DNA of 38,401 bases from Patescibacteria group bacterium (GCA_022709735.1 JAKLIG010000003.1:134384-172784); one strand, 5' to 3'. Counted from the stretch's first letter, positions 7,831 through 15,227 are shown. Notes: generated by a model not told the origin, from the sequence alone. A program made the numbers and translations.

Positions 7831-8316
7831 TCATTCTTCTTCCGCGCTAGAATCGCCCTCATCGCCCGTTTCGTCTTCCTCGGACAAATCCTCATCCTCC
7901 TCGGCTGGATTATTTTTCAAATATTCTTCCGGATCATTGCATTCCACTTCTTGTTCAATTTTATTTTCATCGTTGCAAAAAATTATCTCACAATCATTTT
8001 CCGTGCTTGGATCACAATCCATTGGAAGACAGTTCTCGTCTTTGTCCGGATCACAAAGCGGAATTAGACTGGCATTTCTTCTGGCAATTTGATAATACCA
8101 AATATCATTTTCTTCATCTCCCGTGCACGCTTCGCCTTCAACTGTTGAAGCGGGATCACACTCCCAGATAAAACACTTTTGTGTTTCCGGATCACAATCA
8201 GTCTGCGCCTCCACGACATAATCCTTTTTTATCATTATCCGCCAATAAGTAAGCGCCACTGATCCGGCGATAAGAAGAAACAAAACTGCGAAAAATATTT
8301 TTGATTTTTTATCCAT
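7831..8316 (-). CDS. Membrane-anchored acidic Cys/Asp-rich protein
   Basis: 161 residues. One N-terminal helix (about 8-27) anchors a very acidic exported domain with ten cysteines arranged around repeated CDP units (CDPETQKC, CDPASTVEGEAC, CDPDKDENC, CDPSTENDC), then an Asp/Glu/Ser-rich tail. The spacing recalls Ca-binding or disulfide-stapled repeats, but no family is recognised. No Shine-Dalgarno is present. A TATAAT box lies at 8344-8349 on the minus strand, 27 nt before the ATG. It may be a surface metal-binding protein; this is inference. Confidence 0.65.
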   Translation of the reverse strand: MDKKSKIFFAVLFLLIAGSVALTYWRIMIKKDYVVEAQTDCDPETQKCFIWECDPASTVEGEACTGDEENDIWYYQIARRNASLIPLCDPDKDENCLPMDCDPSTENDCEIIFCNDENKIEQEVECNDPEEYLKNNPAEEDEDLSEEDETGDEGDSSAEEE

Positions 8317-8422
8317 TTTTTTGTTTAAGCAACCTTCGATATTATTATATCAAAATATCAAAACAAAGCAATCAAAATTATTTTATCTCATTTAACCTCT
8401 TTTTGAAAGAGTTTGGGAAAAC

Positions 8423-8451
8423 TTGATTTAAATTAATAGCTATGATATTAT
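8423..8451 (+). promoter_or_regulatory. Promoter of the small gene at 8518
   Basis: TTGATT (8423-8428) and TATTAT (8446-8451) with a 17-bp spacer, about 66 nt before the start codon. Confidence 0.5.
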
Positions 8452-8517
8452 TTTTCAATGCAATTAATTAAAATGCTTTATTATTGTTCCTTTTAACCAT
8501 CAATTTTGGGAGGTACT

Positions 8518-8778
8518 ATGCTGTTAAAATCATCAACAAGATCAATGCTCGCAAAACTAAAAGAGGCAATAGAGGGGAAACTCATCGAGGAGTTTCTTAA
8601 AGTCCATGGCATAGACAAGCATCAAATAATTCTGGGAGCAAAATATGTGCGGGATGATTGTTTGGGAGATTATTTCATCGTATCTCTTGCAGACAACATT
8701 ATGAAAGAAGTATCAGTTGATTTGATGCCGAAAACCCTCAAGGATCATCTAATGATCCTCCATTCTTTTGCAAATTAA
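8518..8778 (+). CDS. Small cytosolic protein, unknown function
   Basis: 86 residues starting MLLKSSTRSMLAKLKEAIEG. The ATG at 8518 is chosen because GGGAGGT (8508-8514) precedes it; an in-frame TTG 12 bp upstream overlaps that ribosome site and is unlikely. The protein is mixed helix and strand with no membrane segment or recognised motif. It has its own promoter and a strong terminator, so it is a monocistronic unit pointing against its neighbours. Confidence 0.65.
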   Translation: MLLKSSTRSMLAKLKEAIEGKLIEEFLKVHGIDKHQIILGAKYVRDDCLGDYFIVSLADNIMKEVSVDLMPKTLKDHLMILHSFAN

Positions 8779-8805
8779 ATGAGACAAAGAACATCTTGTT
8801 TAATT

Positions 8806-8840
8806 GACGGTCGCCGTGGCGACCGTCTTTTCTTTTTCCT
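8806..8840 (+). terminator. Strong intrinsic terminator
   Basis: Ten-base GC-rich inverted repeat GACGGTCGCC / GGCGACCGTC (8806-8827) followed by TTTTCTTTTT, directly after the 86-residue gene. Confidence 0.9.
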
Positions 8841-8886
8841 AAAAATAAAAGCGCCAGACAGGGTAGACCGCTACCCCATCTGGCTA
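8840..8886 (-). terminator. Intrinsic terminator of the 85-residue gene
   Basis: GCCAGA..GGGTAG / CTACCC..TCTGGC stem (12 of 14 positions pair) followed on the minus strand by a T-rich tract. Back-to-back with the plus-strand terminator at 8806. Confidence 0.75.
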
Positions 8887-8905
8887 AAGGCGATTTTATA
8901 ATTGT

Positions 8906-8952
8906 TTGTTCATAACTCTAAATCTTTTTTTTGTTCATAACTCTAAATCTTT
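8906..8952. repeat. Tandem 22-nt direct repeat with 25-nt period at a gene's 3' end
   Basis: TTGTTCATAACTCTAAATC plus TTT occurs identically at 8906-8927 and 8931-8952. The 25-base period shifts the frame, so the duplication changed the C-terminus of the gene at 8918-9175. Confidence 0.85.
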
Positions 8953-9175
8953 CTTGGATGATTTTTCTATTTGATTCGGGCATTGATATCATGCCCCTTA
9001 CAATTACTTCTTCGAAATAATCATCACTGAGATTTTCAAAGTCAATCTTATTTGGATCTTTTTCTACCACCTTTCCGGCTACTCGAATCCTCAAAATCAA
9101 CCTTGTTATGTTTCTTTTTACCAACCTTTTTACCATCAGAATCTTAAAAAATAAACCTGTAAAATTTTTTTTCAC
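8918..9175 (-). CDS. Small basic protein, unknown function, GTG start
   Basis: 85 residues. The start is GTG at 9175, supported by AAGGAGGAG seven bases upstream and by a TATAAT box at 9194-9199. The N-terminal half is strongly basic and amphipathic (VKRLVKRNITRLILRIR), the C-terminal half acidic then basic (NLSDDYFEEVIVRG). I recognise no family. The last residues lie in a tandem duplication: without it the protein would end MNKQL, now it ends MNKKKI. Confidence 0.55.
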   Translation of the reverse strand: MKKNFTGLFFKILMVKRLVKRNITRLILRIRVAGKVVEKDPNKIDFENLSDDYFEEVIVRGMISMPESNRKIIQERFRVMNKKKI

Positions 9176-9272
9176 CCTTTCTCCTCCTTATGAATTATAT
9201 GTTTTCGCCTTCAAAAATCCTATCAAAAAAAACGATTTTAAGCAAATGTTTGTTTTTATATTCAAAATTTAA

Positions 9273-9304
9273 AAGGGCGGATGAATAATATCATCACGCC
9301 CTAA
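9273..9304 (-). terminator. Probable terminator of hisG
   Basis: AGGGCG-GATGA / TCATCA-CGCCCT imperfect stem just after the hisG stop, followed on the minus strand by an AT-rich tract. Confidence 0.6.
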
Positions 9305-9308
9305 TCTT

Positions 9309-10163
9309 TTACATAGAAATATTCAGATTTTGCACTAGAATATTTCTACCTCCGTTTTTTCTGATTGCGATGATTGAATCTGTAATTGCTTCTTTAGCAA
9401 TAATTGTTTCAATCGCAATTGATCTGTCCGCCAAATCACTAATAGTTGGCGATTCCAGAGCTGGCAAAATTTCAATCAACCGATCCTTGTCTTTTGAATC
9501 TGCATTGAATTTTACCAGCTGATACATTTCCGCTTCCAATGCCCCCTTGAGCATTCGGCCAAAAATTTCAAATTCTTGGTTTTCTTTTCGCACAGCGAAA
9601 ATTACTGGAGTAGTCAAGATAACTTTCAAAATTTTAAGATTGTTATCTTTGAGACTTTCTCCACTTTCGACTACGCCAATGCCATATCGAAAGCCAAATT
9701 CTTCAATAGCAACTTTAATTTCAGTCGAACCAGTAGAAAAAACTACTTGTGCTTTTTTAAAGATAGTTCTTGCCAGATTAATGTATTCCGATGAAACTAA
9801 GACTTCCTCTAAATCAACTACCTCATCAGAATCATTTTTTCGACAGAAAACTACCACTTGAGCTGGCACTCTGGATTTTTTGGAAAAATTAAGATTTGTT
9901 ATTATGCAAAGCTCTTTCCCCAAACCACTTTCCAAACACATATCCAGTCCAGTAATGATGCCATCAACAATTCCATTTTTTAACGCCAACGGCAGATCAT
10001 TCGGCCGCATAATTATTGCTTGAGAAAAAATATCGCTTCCTCTGACCTCTGCAATAAAATTACGGCCATTAATAATGATTTCCATCCCGATTTTTTTCAA
10101 TAGTGCCAAAGTTGATTCAAAAAGCGATCCAGAAGGAACTCCCAAAATTAAATTCTTTTTCAT
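9309..10163 (-). CDS. hisG: ATP phosphoribosyltransferase (HisG, long form)
   Basis: 284 residues, the usual length for the long form. HisG condenses ATP and PRPP in the first step of histidine synthesis. The N-terminal catalytic region begins ILGVPSGSLFESTLALLKK, has RPNDLPLALKNGIVDGIITG and a phosphate-binding segment STGSTEIKVA. The C-terminal ACT-like regulatory domain is visible in ALESPTISDLADRS and the final GGRNILVQNL, so feedback inhibition by histidine is likely. AGGAG and AAGGTG precede the ATG. No other his gene is in the window. It lies downstream of a TrpR/YerC-family regulator gene, on the same strand but behind a terminator. Confidence 0.85.
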   Translation of the reverse strand: MKKNLILGVPSGSLFESTLALLKKIGMEIIINGRNFIAEVRGSDIFSQAIIMRPNDLPLALKNGIVDGIITGLDMCLESGLGKELCIITNLNFSKKSRVPAQVVVFCRKNDSDEVVDLEEVLVSSEYINLARTIFKKAQVVFSTGSTEIKVAIEEFGFRYGIGVVESGESLKDNNLKILKVILTTPVIFAVRKENQEFEIFGRMLKGALEAEMYQLVKFNADSKDKDRLIEILPALESPTISDLADRSIAIETIIAKEAITDSIIAIRKNGGRNILVQNLNISM

Positions 10164-10188
10164 AACACCTTTCTCCTTTTTTTAAGTT

Positions 10189-10202
10189 TTTAATGTACTA
10201 AA
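10189..10202 (-). promoter_or_regulatory. Candidate regulator-binding motif upstream of hisG
   Basis: TTTAGTACATTAAA (minus strand), 26 nt before the hisG start. It matches 12 of 14 bases of TTTAGTATAATAAA upstream of the TrpR-like gene (10605-10618). A binding role is inference, since the motif also resembles a -10 region. Confidence 0.3.
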
Positions 10203-10211
10203 TTAAGAGGC

Positions 10212-10249
10212 AACAAAAAAACCTCTTCCTGTCCCAAGAAGAGGTTTAT
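10212..10249 (-). terminator. Intrinsic terminator between the TrpR-like gene and hisG
   Basis: AACCTCTT / AAGAGGTT stem with a run of seven Ts on the minus strand. It ends the regulator's transcript and could attenuate read-through into hisG. Confidence 0.75.
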
Positions 10250-10264
10250 GAAAGATTAAAAAAT

Positions 10265-10591
10265 CTAAATCAGCCTTTTCTTGGAATTAGAAGAAGCTTT
10301 GTGATGTTTTTTTGAGATTCTGTTTAGCATCAATCCATATCCGCCTGTGCCTTTTTGAAACCATTTAGAAATCCGAGCCACAGTTGTCGAGCTAAGACTT
10401 GTTTCTTTCTCAATTTTTGAATAAGAAATTCCCTCATTTAGCATTTGCACTGCCTTCCATCGATTGCCAAATTCTAAGAGTTCCTTTTCAGTCAAAAGGT
10501 CGCGTAAAAACATCTTGGATTCTTTTCTATTCTTTAGTGCCAAAATTGCTCTTATTAAATCTTCAGTTTTCTTGTTATCCCACTTTTTCAT
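10265..10591 (-). CDS. TrpR/YerC-family transcriptional regulator
   Basis: 108 residues with the TrpR-like fold: DLLTEKELLEFGNRWKAVQM, then a helix-turn-helix GISYSKIEKETSLSSTTVARISKW and the family signature FQKGTGGYGLML. Members include TrpR and YerC; as I recall, YerC-type proteins in Firmicutes (called HisR) have been linked to histidine genes, which fits its place in front of hisG. A basic tail (KKHHKASSNSKKRLI) follows the fold. There is no Shine-Dalgarno; a TATAAT box at 10608-10613 lies 16 nt before the ATG. A 20-bp palindrome (TACTTTA, 6 nt, TAAAGTA, 10620-10639) just upstream could be an autoregulatory operator. Confidence 0.85.
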   Translation of the reverse strand: MKKWDNKKTEDLIRAILALKNRKESKMFLRDLLTEKELLEFGNRWKAVQMLNEGISYSKIEKETSLSSTTVARISKWFQKGTGGYGLMLNRISKKHHKASSNSKKRLI

Positions 10592-10604
10592 TGTTTTATA
10601 CTGC

Positions 10605-10639
10605 TTTATTATACTAAACTACTTTACTTGAATAAAGTA
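10605..10639 (-). promoter_or_regulatory. Promoter and candidate operator of the TrpR-like regulator
   Basis: TATAAT at 10608-10613 (minus strand) sits inside the motif TTTAGTATAATAAA. A 7-bp inverted repeat TACTTTA / TAAAGTA at 10620-10639 covers the expected -35 region. Confidence 0.4.
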
Positions 10640-10702
10640 TAACATAAGATAAAATTCTGTCAAGCAATCATTTAACTGCCTGTGGATAACTAAATTTCCC
10701 TT

Positions 10703-10731
10703 TTGACATAAACCTCAATTTTTAATACTAT
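10703..10731 (+). promoter_or_regulatory. proS promoter, leaderless start
   Basis: Consensus TTGACA (10703-10708), 17-bp spacer, TACTAT (10726-10731). The -10 ends 8 nt before the proS ATG, so the transcript should have no or almost no leader. Confidence 0.7.
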
Positions 10732-10739
10732 AAACATAT

Positions 10740-11984
10740 ATGAAACAATCACAACTTTTCACCAAAACTCAAAAACAAGCGCCGAAAGATGAAGTGAGCC
10801 GAAATGCCCAGCTTCTTATCCGCGCTGGTTTTATAAATAAGGAAATGGCAGGGGCTTATTCTTATCTTCCCCTAGGCCTGAGCGTGCTAAATAAAATCTC
10901 CAATATAATCCGGGAAGAAATGAATGCCGTTGGCGGACAGGAAGTTTTTATGACCGTTTTGCAACCTAAAGAAACTTGGGAAAAAACAGGACGCTGGAGC
11001 GACAAAGTTGTTGATAATTGGTTCAAAACATCTCTTAAAAATGGCGGGGAACTCGGGCTTGGATTTACCCATGAAGAATCTCTTGCTAAAATAATGAAAA
11101 ATTATATTTATTCTTACAAGGATCTGCCTGTTTTTATATATCAAATTCAAGAAAAATTTCGAAATGAAGAGCGCGCCAAGTCCGGGCTGATGCGCGGGCG
11201 AGAATTTTTTATGAAAGACCTGTATTCTTTTTCTCTCACCAAAGAAGAACACGAATTATTTTATGAAAAAATGAAAGATGTTTATATGAAAGTTTTTGAC
11301 CGCTTGGGAATGAAAGAAAAAACCTATGTAACCATTTCTTCCGGCGGGTCTTTTTCTAAATATTCTTATGAATTCCAAACATTATCCGAAGCCGGAGAAG
11401 ACACTATTTATATAATCGATAAGAATAAAAAAATTGCTGTCAATAAGCAGGATTTTAATGATGAAATAATTGCAGATTTCAATCTTAATTTAAATAAAAA
11501 AGACCTCGTGCAAGAAAAATCTATTGAAGTTGGAGATATATATTCTTTAGGCTTCAAATATTCAGAAGCTTTTAATTTAACTTACAAAGACAAAGACGGA
11601 AAAGATCAATTTGTTTTTATGGGATCTTACGGCATGAGCCCTTCTCGACTTATGGGAGCTATCGTGGAACTAAACAATGACGAAAACGGAATTATCTGGC
11701 CAGAAGCAATGGCGCCTTTCAAAATTCATTTAATAAGTCTTGGCCAAAACGAAGAAGCGCAGAAGATTTATGAAGAGTTAGAAAAAAATAATATTGAAGT
11801 TTTGTATGACGACCGAGAAATTTCGGCCGGAGAAAAATTCGCTGACTCTGACTTAATCGGCATCCCCTACCGAATTGTCGTGAGCAAAAAATCTTTGGAA
11901 AACGGCGGAGCCGAAATCAAAAAACGAAATGAAAAAGAAAGCAGGATTGTAAAGATAAAAGATATCGCGAAAGAGCTTAAATAA
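10740..11984 (+). CDS. proS: Prolyl-tRNA synthetase, short bacterial type without editing insertion
   Basis: 414 residues. Class II synthetase that charges tRNA-Pro. Motif 1 lies in IREEMNAVGGQEVFMTVLQP, motif 2 in FRNEERAKSGLMRGREF, motif 3 in MGSYGMSPSRLMGAIVE (about 293-310); a C-terminal anticodon-binding domain follows. Typical bacterial-type ProRS is about 570 residues because a roughly 180-residue YbaK-like editing domain lies between motifs 2 and 3. Here that interval is only about 130 residues, so the cis-editing domain is absent and Ala-tRNA-Pro must be tolerated or cleared in trans. No Shine-Dalgarno; the -10 box is 8 nt upstream of the ATG. Confidence 0.95.
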   Translation: MKQSQLFTKTQKQAPKDEVSRNAQLLIRAGFINKEMAGAYSYLPLGLSVLNKISNIIREEMNAVGGQEVFMTVLQPKETWEKTGRWSDKVVDNWFKTSLKNGGELGLGFTHEESLAKIMKNYIYSYKDLPVFIYQIQEKFRNEERAKSGLMRGREFFMKDLYSFSLTKEEHELFYEKMKDVYMKVFDRLGMKEKTYVTISSGGSFSKYSYEFQTLSEAGEDTIYIIDKNKKIAVNKQDFNDEIIADFNLNLNKKDLVQEKSIEVGDIYSLGFKYSEAFNLTYKDKDGKDQFVFMGSYGMSPSRLMGAIVELNNDENGIIWPEAMAPFKIHLISLGQNEEAQKIYEELEKNNIEVLYDDREISAGEKFADSDLIGIPYRIVVSKKSLENGGAEIKKRNEKESRIVKIKDIAKELK

Positions 11985-11992
11985 TAAATTTA

Positions 11993-12028
11993 AAAACAGA
12001 TCTCAATAAATCTGTTTTTTGTTTTTCT
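11993..12028 (+). terminator. proS terminator
   Basis: AAAACAGA / TCTGTTTT stem followed by TTGTTTTTCTTTTTTT. Confidence 0.8.
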
Positions 12029-12038
12029 TTTTTTAATT

Positions 12039-12165
12039 CAGCCTATTTTGATGACGATACAAATTGAAGTTTGCGAGCGTAAAAAATTTACTCATTATTA
12101 TCCTTAGAGGAGTTTAGTAAATTTAGCGAGCAAACTGAAAATTTGTCGGAGACGAAATTGGGCTG
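12039..12165. repeat. Large imperfect inverted repeat, about 127 bp
   Basis: Several collinear complementary blocks: CAGCC (12039) with GGCTG (12161), ACAAATT (12059) with AATTTGT (12140), AGTTTGC (12068) with GCAAACT (12130), AAATTTACT (12084) with AGTAAATTT (12116). The whole intergenic stretch could fold as one long hairpin. No open frame of note. Confidence 0.6.
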
Positions 12166-12178
12166 AGAGTTCTTTTTG

Positions 12179-12207
12179 TTACTTTTTCTTGCGGAAAGAA
12201 AAAGTAA
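12179..12207 (-). terminator. 12-bp perfect hairpin after the YdjC-like gene
   Basis: TTACTTTTTCTT, loop GCGGA, AAGAAAAAGTAA. It lies directly downstream of the stop at 12213 and may end the ABC/YdjC operon. Similar sequences occur in many bacterial genomes from memory, so it may be a widespread repeat. Confidence 0.55.
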
Positions 12208-12212
12208 GAATA

Positions 12213-12959
12213 TCAAAAGTTTTTCATCAAAAACTCATACTCGTTATCCCGTTCTGGATGAAAAACTAATTCCGCTTGAGTGTTCTCCAAAATATTTTCA
12301 AAAAATTCTTCTTCATTTTCCACCCAATCGAAACTCACTAAAAAATCGGAAGTATTGAGTTCAAAAGGATAGCTTCTGGCAATTCCAAGCGGGGTGAAAA
12401 AAATAAGGTTACGCCGAAAATTCATCATTCTCAATTTGTTGAGAATAAAAGCCGCTTTTCCGAATTTCTGAAAATATCTAAGCTTTCCCAAGCGCATATA
12501 AGATATGCCGTATTCTTTTTTGATCTTAAGCGCCGCTTTGAAAAACGGCGGGAAAAAATGAATATGTTCATGCGAATTTATCCCATCCGGATATTTTCCA
12601 AAAAGAGAATGGAAATCTTCAATCTGTTTTCTCCAAATTATCTTAACTTTTGCTTTGCTGTGCGCACCAATTAAAAAATCCGCCAAAAATACCGCAGTTC
12701 TTTTGAATATTCCTTTCTCCGCTTCTTTTTTTCTGTTTTCAAAAAATTCTTTTTCTAAAAGATGAAGGTGAATGTCAATTTTCACTCCTGATTCTAAAAG
12801 CTCTTCAGCTTCCTTTTTTGAAATTTTTCCACCCATCATCACCGATGCGCGATCAATTTTTTTCTCCCGCGCCAACTCTAAGATATTTCGATTAGCTTTT
12901 TCGCTTACTCCGAAATCATCCGCCGAAATTATTAGATTGTTTGAATATTGTGTATACAT
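12213..12959 (-). CDS. YdjC/ChbG-family carbohydrate deacetylase
   Basis: 248 residues, the usual family size. Members are metal-dependent deacetylases acting on N-acetylated sugars. The metal ligands are visible: SADDFG (Asp14-Asp15), HLHL (His64/His66) and SHEHIH (130-134). The short HPERDNEYEFL segment near the end also fits. No signal peptide, so it acts in the cytosol. An AAGGTT site precedes the ATG and only 8 bp separate it from the ABC exporter gene upstream, so both are probably one operon, perhaps for modifying and exporting a glycolipid or sugar. The substrate is unknown. Confidence 0.85.
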   Translation of the reverse strand: MYTQYSNNLIISADDFGVSEKANRNILELAREKKIDRASVMMGGKISKKEAEELLESGVKIDIHLHLLEKEFFENRKKEAEKGIFKRTAVFLADFLIGAHSKAKVKIIWRKQIEDFHSLFGKYPDGINSHEHIHFFPPFFKAALKIKKEYGISYMRLGKLRYFQKFGKAAFILNKLRMMNFRRNLIFFTPLGIARSYPFELNTSDFLVSFDWVENEEEFFENILENTQAELVFHPERDNEYEFLMKNF

Positions 12960-12967
12960 AACCTTTT

Positions 12968-14746
12968 TTACTCTACATCCCCCATTCGTTGCAGATTTAT
13001 AAGTTTCTGATACAATCCGCCTTTCATTTGTGAAAGTTCCGTATGGCTACCCTCTTCCGCTACTTTTCCGTTTTCCAAAACTATAATTTTATCTGCTTTT
13101 TTGATTGTGCTTAGTCTATGCGCAATAATAATCACTGTCCGATTTTTTCTGATTTTTTCCATTGCCTCCTGAATAAGTTTTTCCGAGTAAGAATCAAGGC
13201 TCGAAGTAGCTTCGTCGAAAATCAATATTCTAGGATTGGCTAAAATTGCTCGGGCAATACCAAGACGCTGTCTTTGTCCACCAGAAAGTTTTATCCCTCT
13301 CTCTCCCACCATCGTATCATATCCTTCTCTCAATTGATTTATAAACTCTTCCGCATTGGCAATTTTAGCGGCCGCCTTAATTTCTGAAAAACTGGCATTT
13401 GACTTGGCATAAGAAATATTTTCCCGAACTGTTGAATTAAACACTTCTACTTCCTGGGGAACAATTGCAACAAACTTCCGAAAAGCATAAATATCATAAT
13501 CTTTCACATTTTTTCCATCAATCAATATTTCTCCTGAAATCGGATCATAATGGCGGTAAATCATTCTAGCCACTGTTGTTTTTCCTCCGCCGGAAGGACC
13601 AACAAGCGCCGTAACAGAGTCTGGAGAAATTGAAAAACTAACACCATCCAGAGCTTTTATGGCGCTTTCTTGATAGACAAAACTGACTTTATTGAATTCT
13701 ATTTTCCCTTCAACATTTTTTGGCTTAATTCCATTTTTTGAATTTTTAATTTCAGATTTTTCAAGCGATAAATCGTAAAGTCTTTCCACTGCTTCTGAAG
13801 ATTCCATAATACGGTCATAAAGCCGGGAGATTCGGAAAAGCGAAAGCAAAGCTTTTTCCGATATAGTATACACAAAAATCAAACTGCCGATTGTGATGCT
13901 TCCATGAAACATCAAATAAATTCCAAAAAACAATACCAGCCCTCTTCCTAAATCAATAATAAAATTTCGAGCTAGATTATATCTTAATACATATTTGAAT
14001 TCTTTCGAAATATTATCCTTAACATCTTTAGTTGCCTTGAAAAATTTGTTATATTCCCTAACCTCTTGCACAAAAGATTTTACCGTATTGATATTTATGA
14101 TTGATTGGGCCATAATTCCAGCCGCTTCTTCTTGGCAATTGAACCTCGTCCTTCTGAACGGATAAACTATTTTATTGACTTTCAAAGTCAAAAATACGAA
14201 AGCCGGAACAAAAATAATTGTGATTAATCCAAAAATCCAATTTACCCAAAAAAGAAGAGCCACTGTCAAAATAACTTGAAAAATTGTCGGCGCTACTTCC
14301 CAAAAAAAGTTTCCGAAAAGATTGTCTATCTTATCAATGCCCCGGCTTATCTTTACAATTTTATTTCCAGTGTTTTCTTTTTCATGATATCCCAGACTTA
14401 AAAAAACCATTTTTTTATGGGCATTATTGGAAAGATAAAAAATAGCATCAGCTAAAATCGCAAGTATTTTTTTGTCGGAAAAATAATCCAGAATTGAAGC
14501 AATCTGATTAATCAAAAACATCAAAATGATAAGCACAAAAATAACGCCGATTTGGACTGGATTAAAATTGGCAATTTTATCAATAATAATTTTCAGTATA
14601 TACGGACCGGTAAGAACAATAATTTCTCCGAAAAACAGCAAAATCAGCAAATTTATGATTTGCCTGTGACTGGGCTCTAAAAGCTTCCAAATTTTCACCC
14701 AGAAACTTCTAAAATCAAATTTTTTCTCTTCTTTTATTTCGCTCAT
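12968..14746 (-). CDS. ABC exporter, fused permease and ATPase (MsbA-like)
   Basis: 592 residues, a half-transporter that should dimerise. Six membrane helices (about 20-320) precede a nucleotide-binding domain with Walker A GPSGGGKTT (near 382), Q loop VPQEVEVF, signature LSGGQRQRLGIARA (near 487), Walker B ILIFDEATSSLD and the H loop IIIAHRLSTI (near 544), all intact. The family exports lipids, peptides or drugs. A perfect TATAAT at 14756-14761 lies only 9 nt before the ATG, with no Shine-Dalgarno, so the message is probably leaderless. The YdjC-like deacetylase follows at 8 bp. Confidence 0.93.
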   Translation of the reverse strand: MSEIKEEKKFDFRSFWVKIWKLLEPSHRQIINLLILLFFGEIIVLTGPYILKIIIDKIANFNPVQIGVIFVLIILMFLINQIASILDYFSDKKILAILADAIFYLSNNAHKKMVFLSLGYHEKENTGNKIVKISRGIDKIDNLFGNFFWEVAPTIFQVILTVALLFWVNWIFGLITIIFVPAFVFLTLKVNKIVYPFRRTRFNCQEEAAGIMAQSIININTVKSFVQEVREYNKFFKATKDVKDNISKEFKYVLRYNLARNFIIDLGRGLVLFFGIYLMFHGSITIGSLIFVYTISEKALLSLFRISRLYDRIMESSEAVERLYDLSLEKSEIKNSKNGIKPKNVEGKIEFNKVSFVYQESAIKALDGVSFSISPDSVTALVGPSGGGKTTVARMIYRHYDPISGEILIDGKNVKDYDIYAFRKFVAIVPQEVEVFNSTVRENISYAKSNASFSEIKAAAKIANAEEFINQLREGYDTMVGERGIKLSGGQRQRLGIARAILANPRILIFDEATSSLDSYSEKLIQEAMEKIRKNRTVIIIAHRLSTIKKADKIIVLENGKVAEEGSHTELSQMKGGLYQKLINLQRMGDVE

Positions 14747-14755
14747 TTCATTTGA

Positions 14756-14761
14756 ATTATA
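14756..14761 (-). promoter_or_regulatory. -10 box of the ABC/YdjC operon, leaderless start
   Basis: TATAAT 9 nt before the ATG. It follows a small GGGAT / ATCCC hairpin and T-run (14768-14788). The -35 is weak. Confidence 0.5.
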
Positions 14762-14901
14762 AAAGCAAAAAACGGGATAAATCCCATTCTGTATAATACA
14801 TCAACCAAAAAAAATTAACAAATAAGGGTCTTTTATATTTTTTCTGGCATAAATATTTTTATGTTTTTATTATACCGTAAAAATTTTAAAATGTCAGCGT
14901 C

Positions 14902-14930
14902 TTGACTATTTGGAGATTGTTTATTAGAAT
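14902..14930 (+). promoter_or_regulatory. Promoter of the small HTH gene
   Basis: TTGACT (14902-14907), 17-bp spacer, TAGAAT (14925-14930). Confidence 0.7.
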
Positions 14931-14978
14931 CTAGAGTCATACTTTTTTTAACAACATATTGACCAAAAGAAGAGAGAG

Positions 14979-15227
14979 ATGGGCGTTAAAGAAAATAAAA
15001 AATATAGGAAAAAGTACCCTCATAAAAGAAGAGAGTATAGAAAAAGAAATTATGATAGGACTCTATGCAATGGCTGGAATGAAAAAAAGCCTTGGCTTCC
15101 AAAAGAAGACAAGGAAATAATCCGCCTGGGAAAACCAACCGATAGAATTTTAAGTGCCAAATTTGGCAGATCGGTCAAAGCGATTCAAACAAGAAGGTAT
15201 AAATTAAAAAGGAAGGCAAAAAAATAG
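14979..15227 (+). CDS. Small basic SANT/Myb-like helix-turn-helix protein
   Basis: 82 residues, very rich in Lys and Arg. The N-terminal 30 residues are basic and probably disordered (KKYRKKYPHKRREYRKRN). The C-terminal half, WLPKEDKEIIRLGKPTDRIL then FGRSVKAIQTRRYKLKRK, matches the SANT/homeodomain-like pattern seen in small phage and mobile-element DNA-binding proteins (W..EED..I...GRS..AI..RR..L). It has its own strong promoter, a purine-rich site (AAGAAGAGAGAG) just before the ATG and a terminator. Likely a DNA-binding protein; target unknown. Confidence 0.7.
   Translation: MGVKENKKYRKKYPHKRREYRKRNYDRTLCNGWNEKKPWLPKEDKEIIRLGKPTDRILSAKFGRSVKAIQTRRYKLKRKAKK

Noticed and set aside
14768-14788. 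Small GGGAT/ATCCC hairpin with T-run as a terminator
   Set aside because: On the minus strand no gene ends just upstream of it, and the stem is only five pairs; kept only as context for the ABC promoter.
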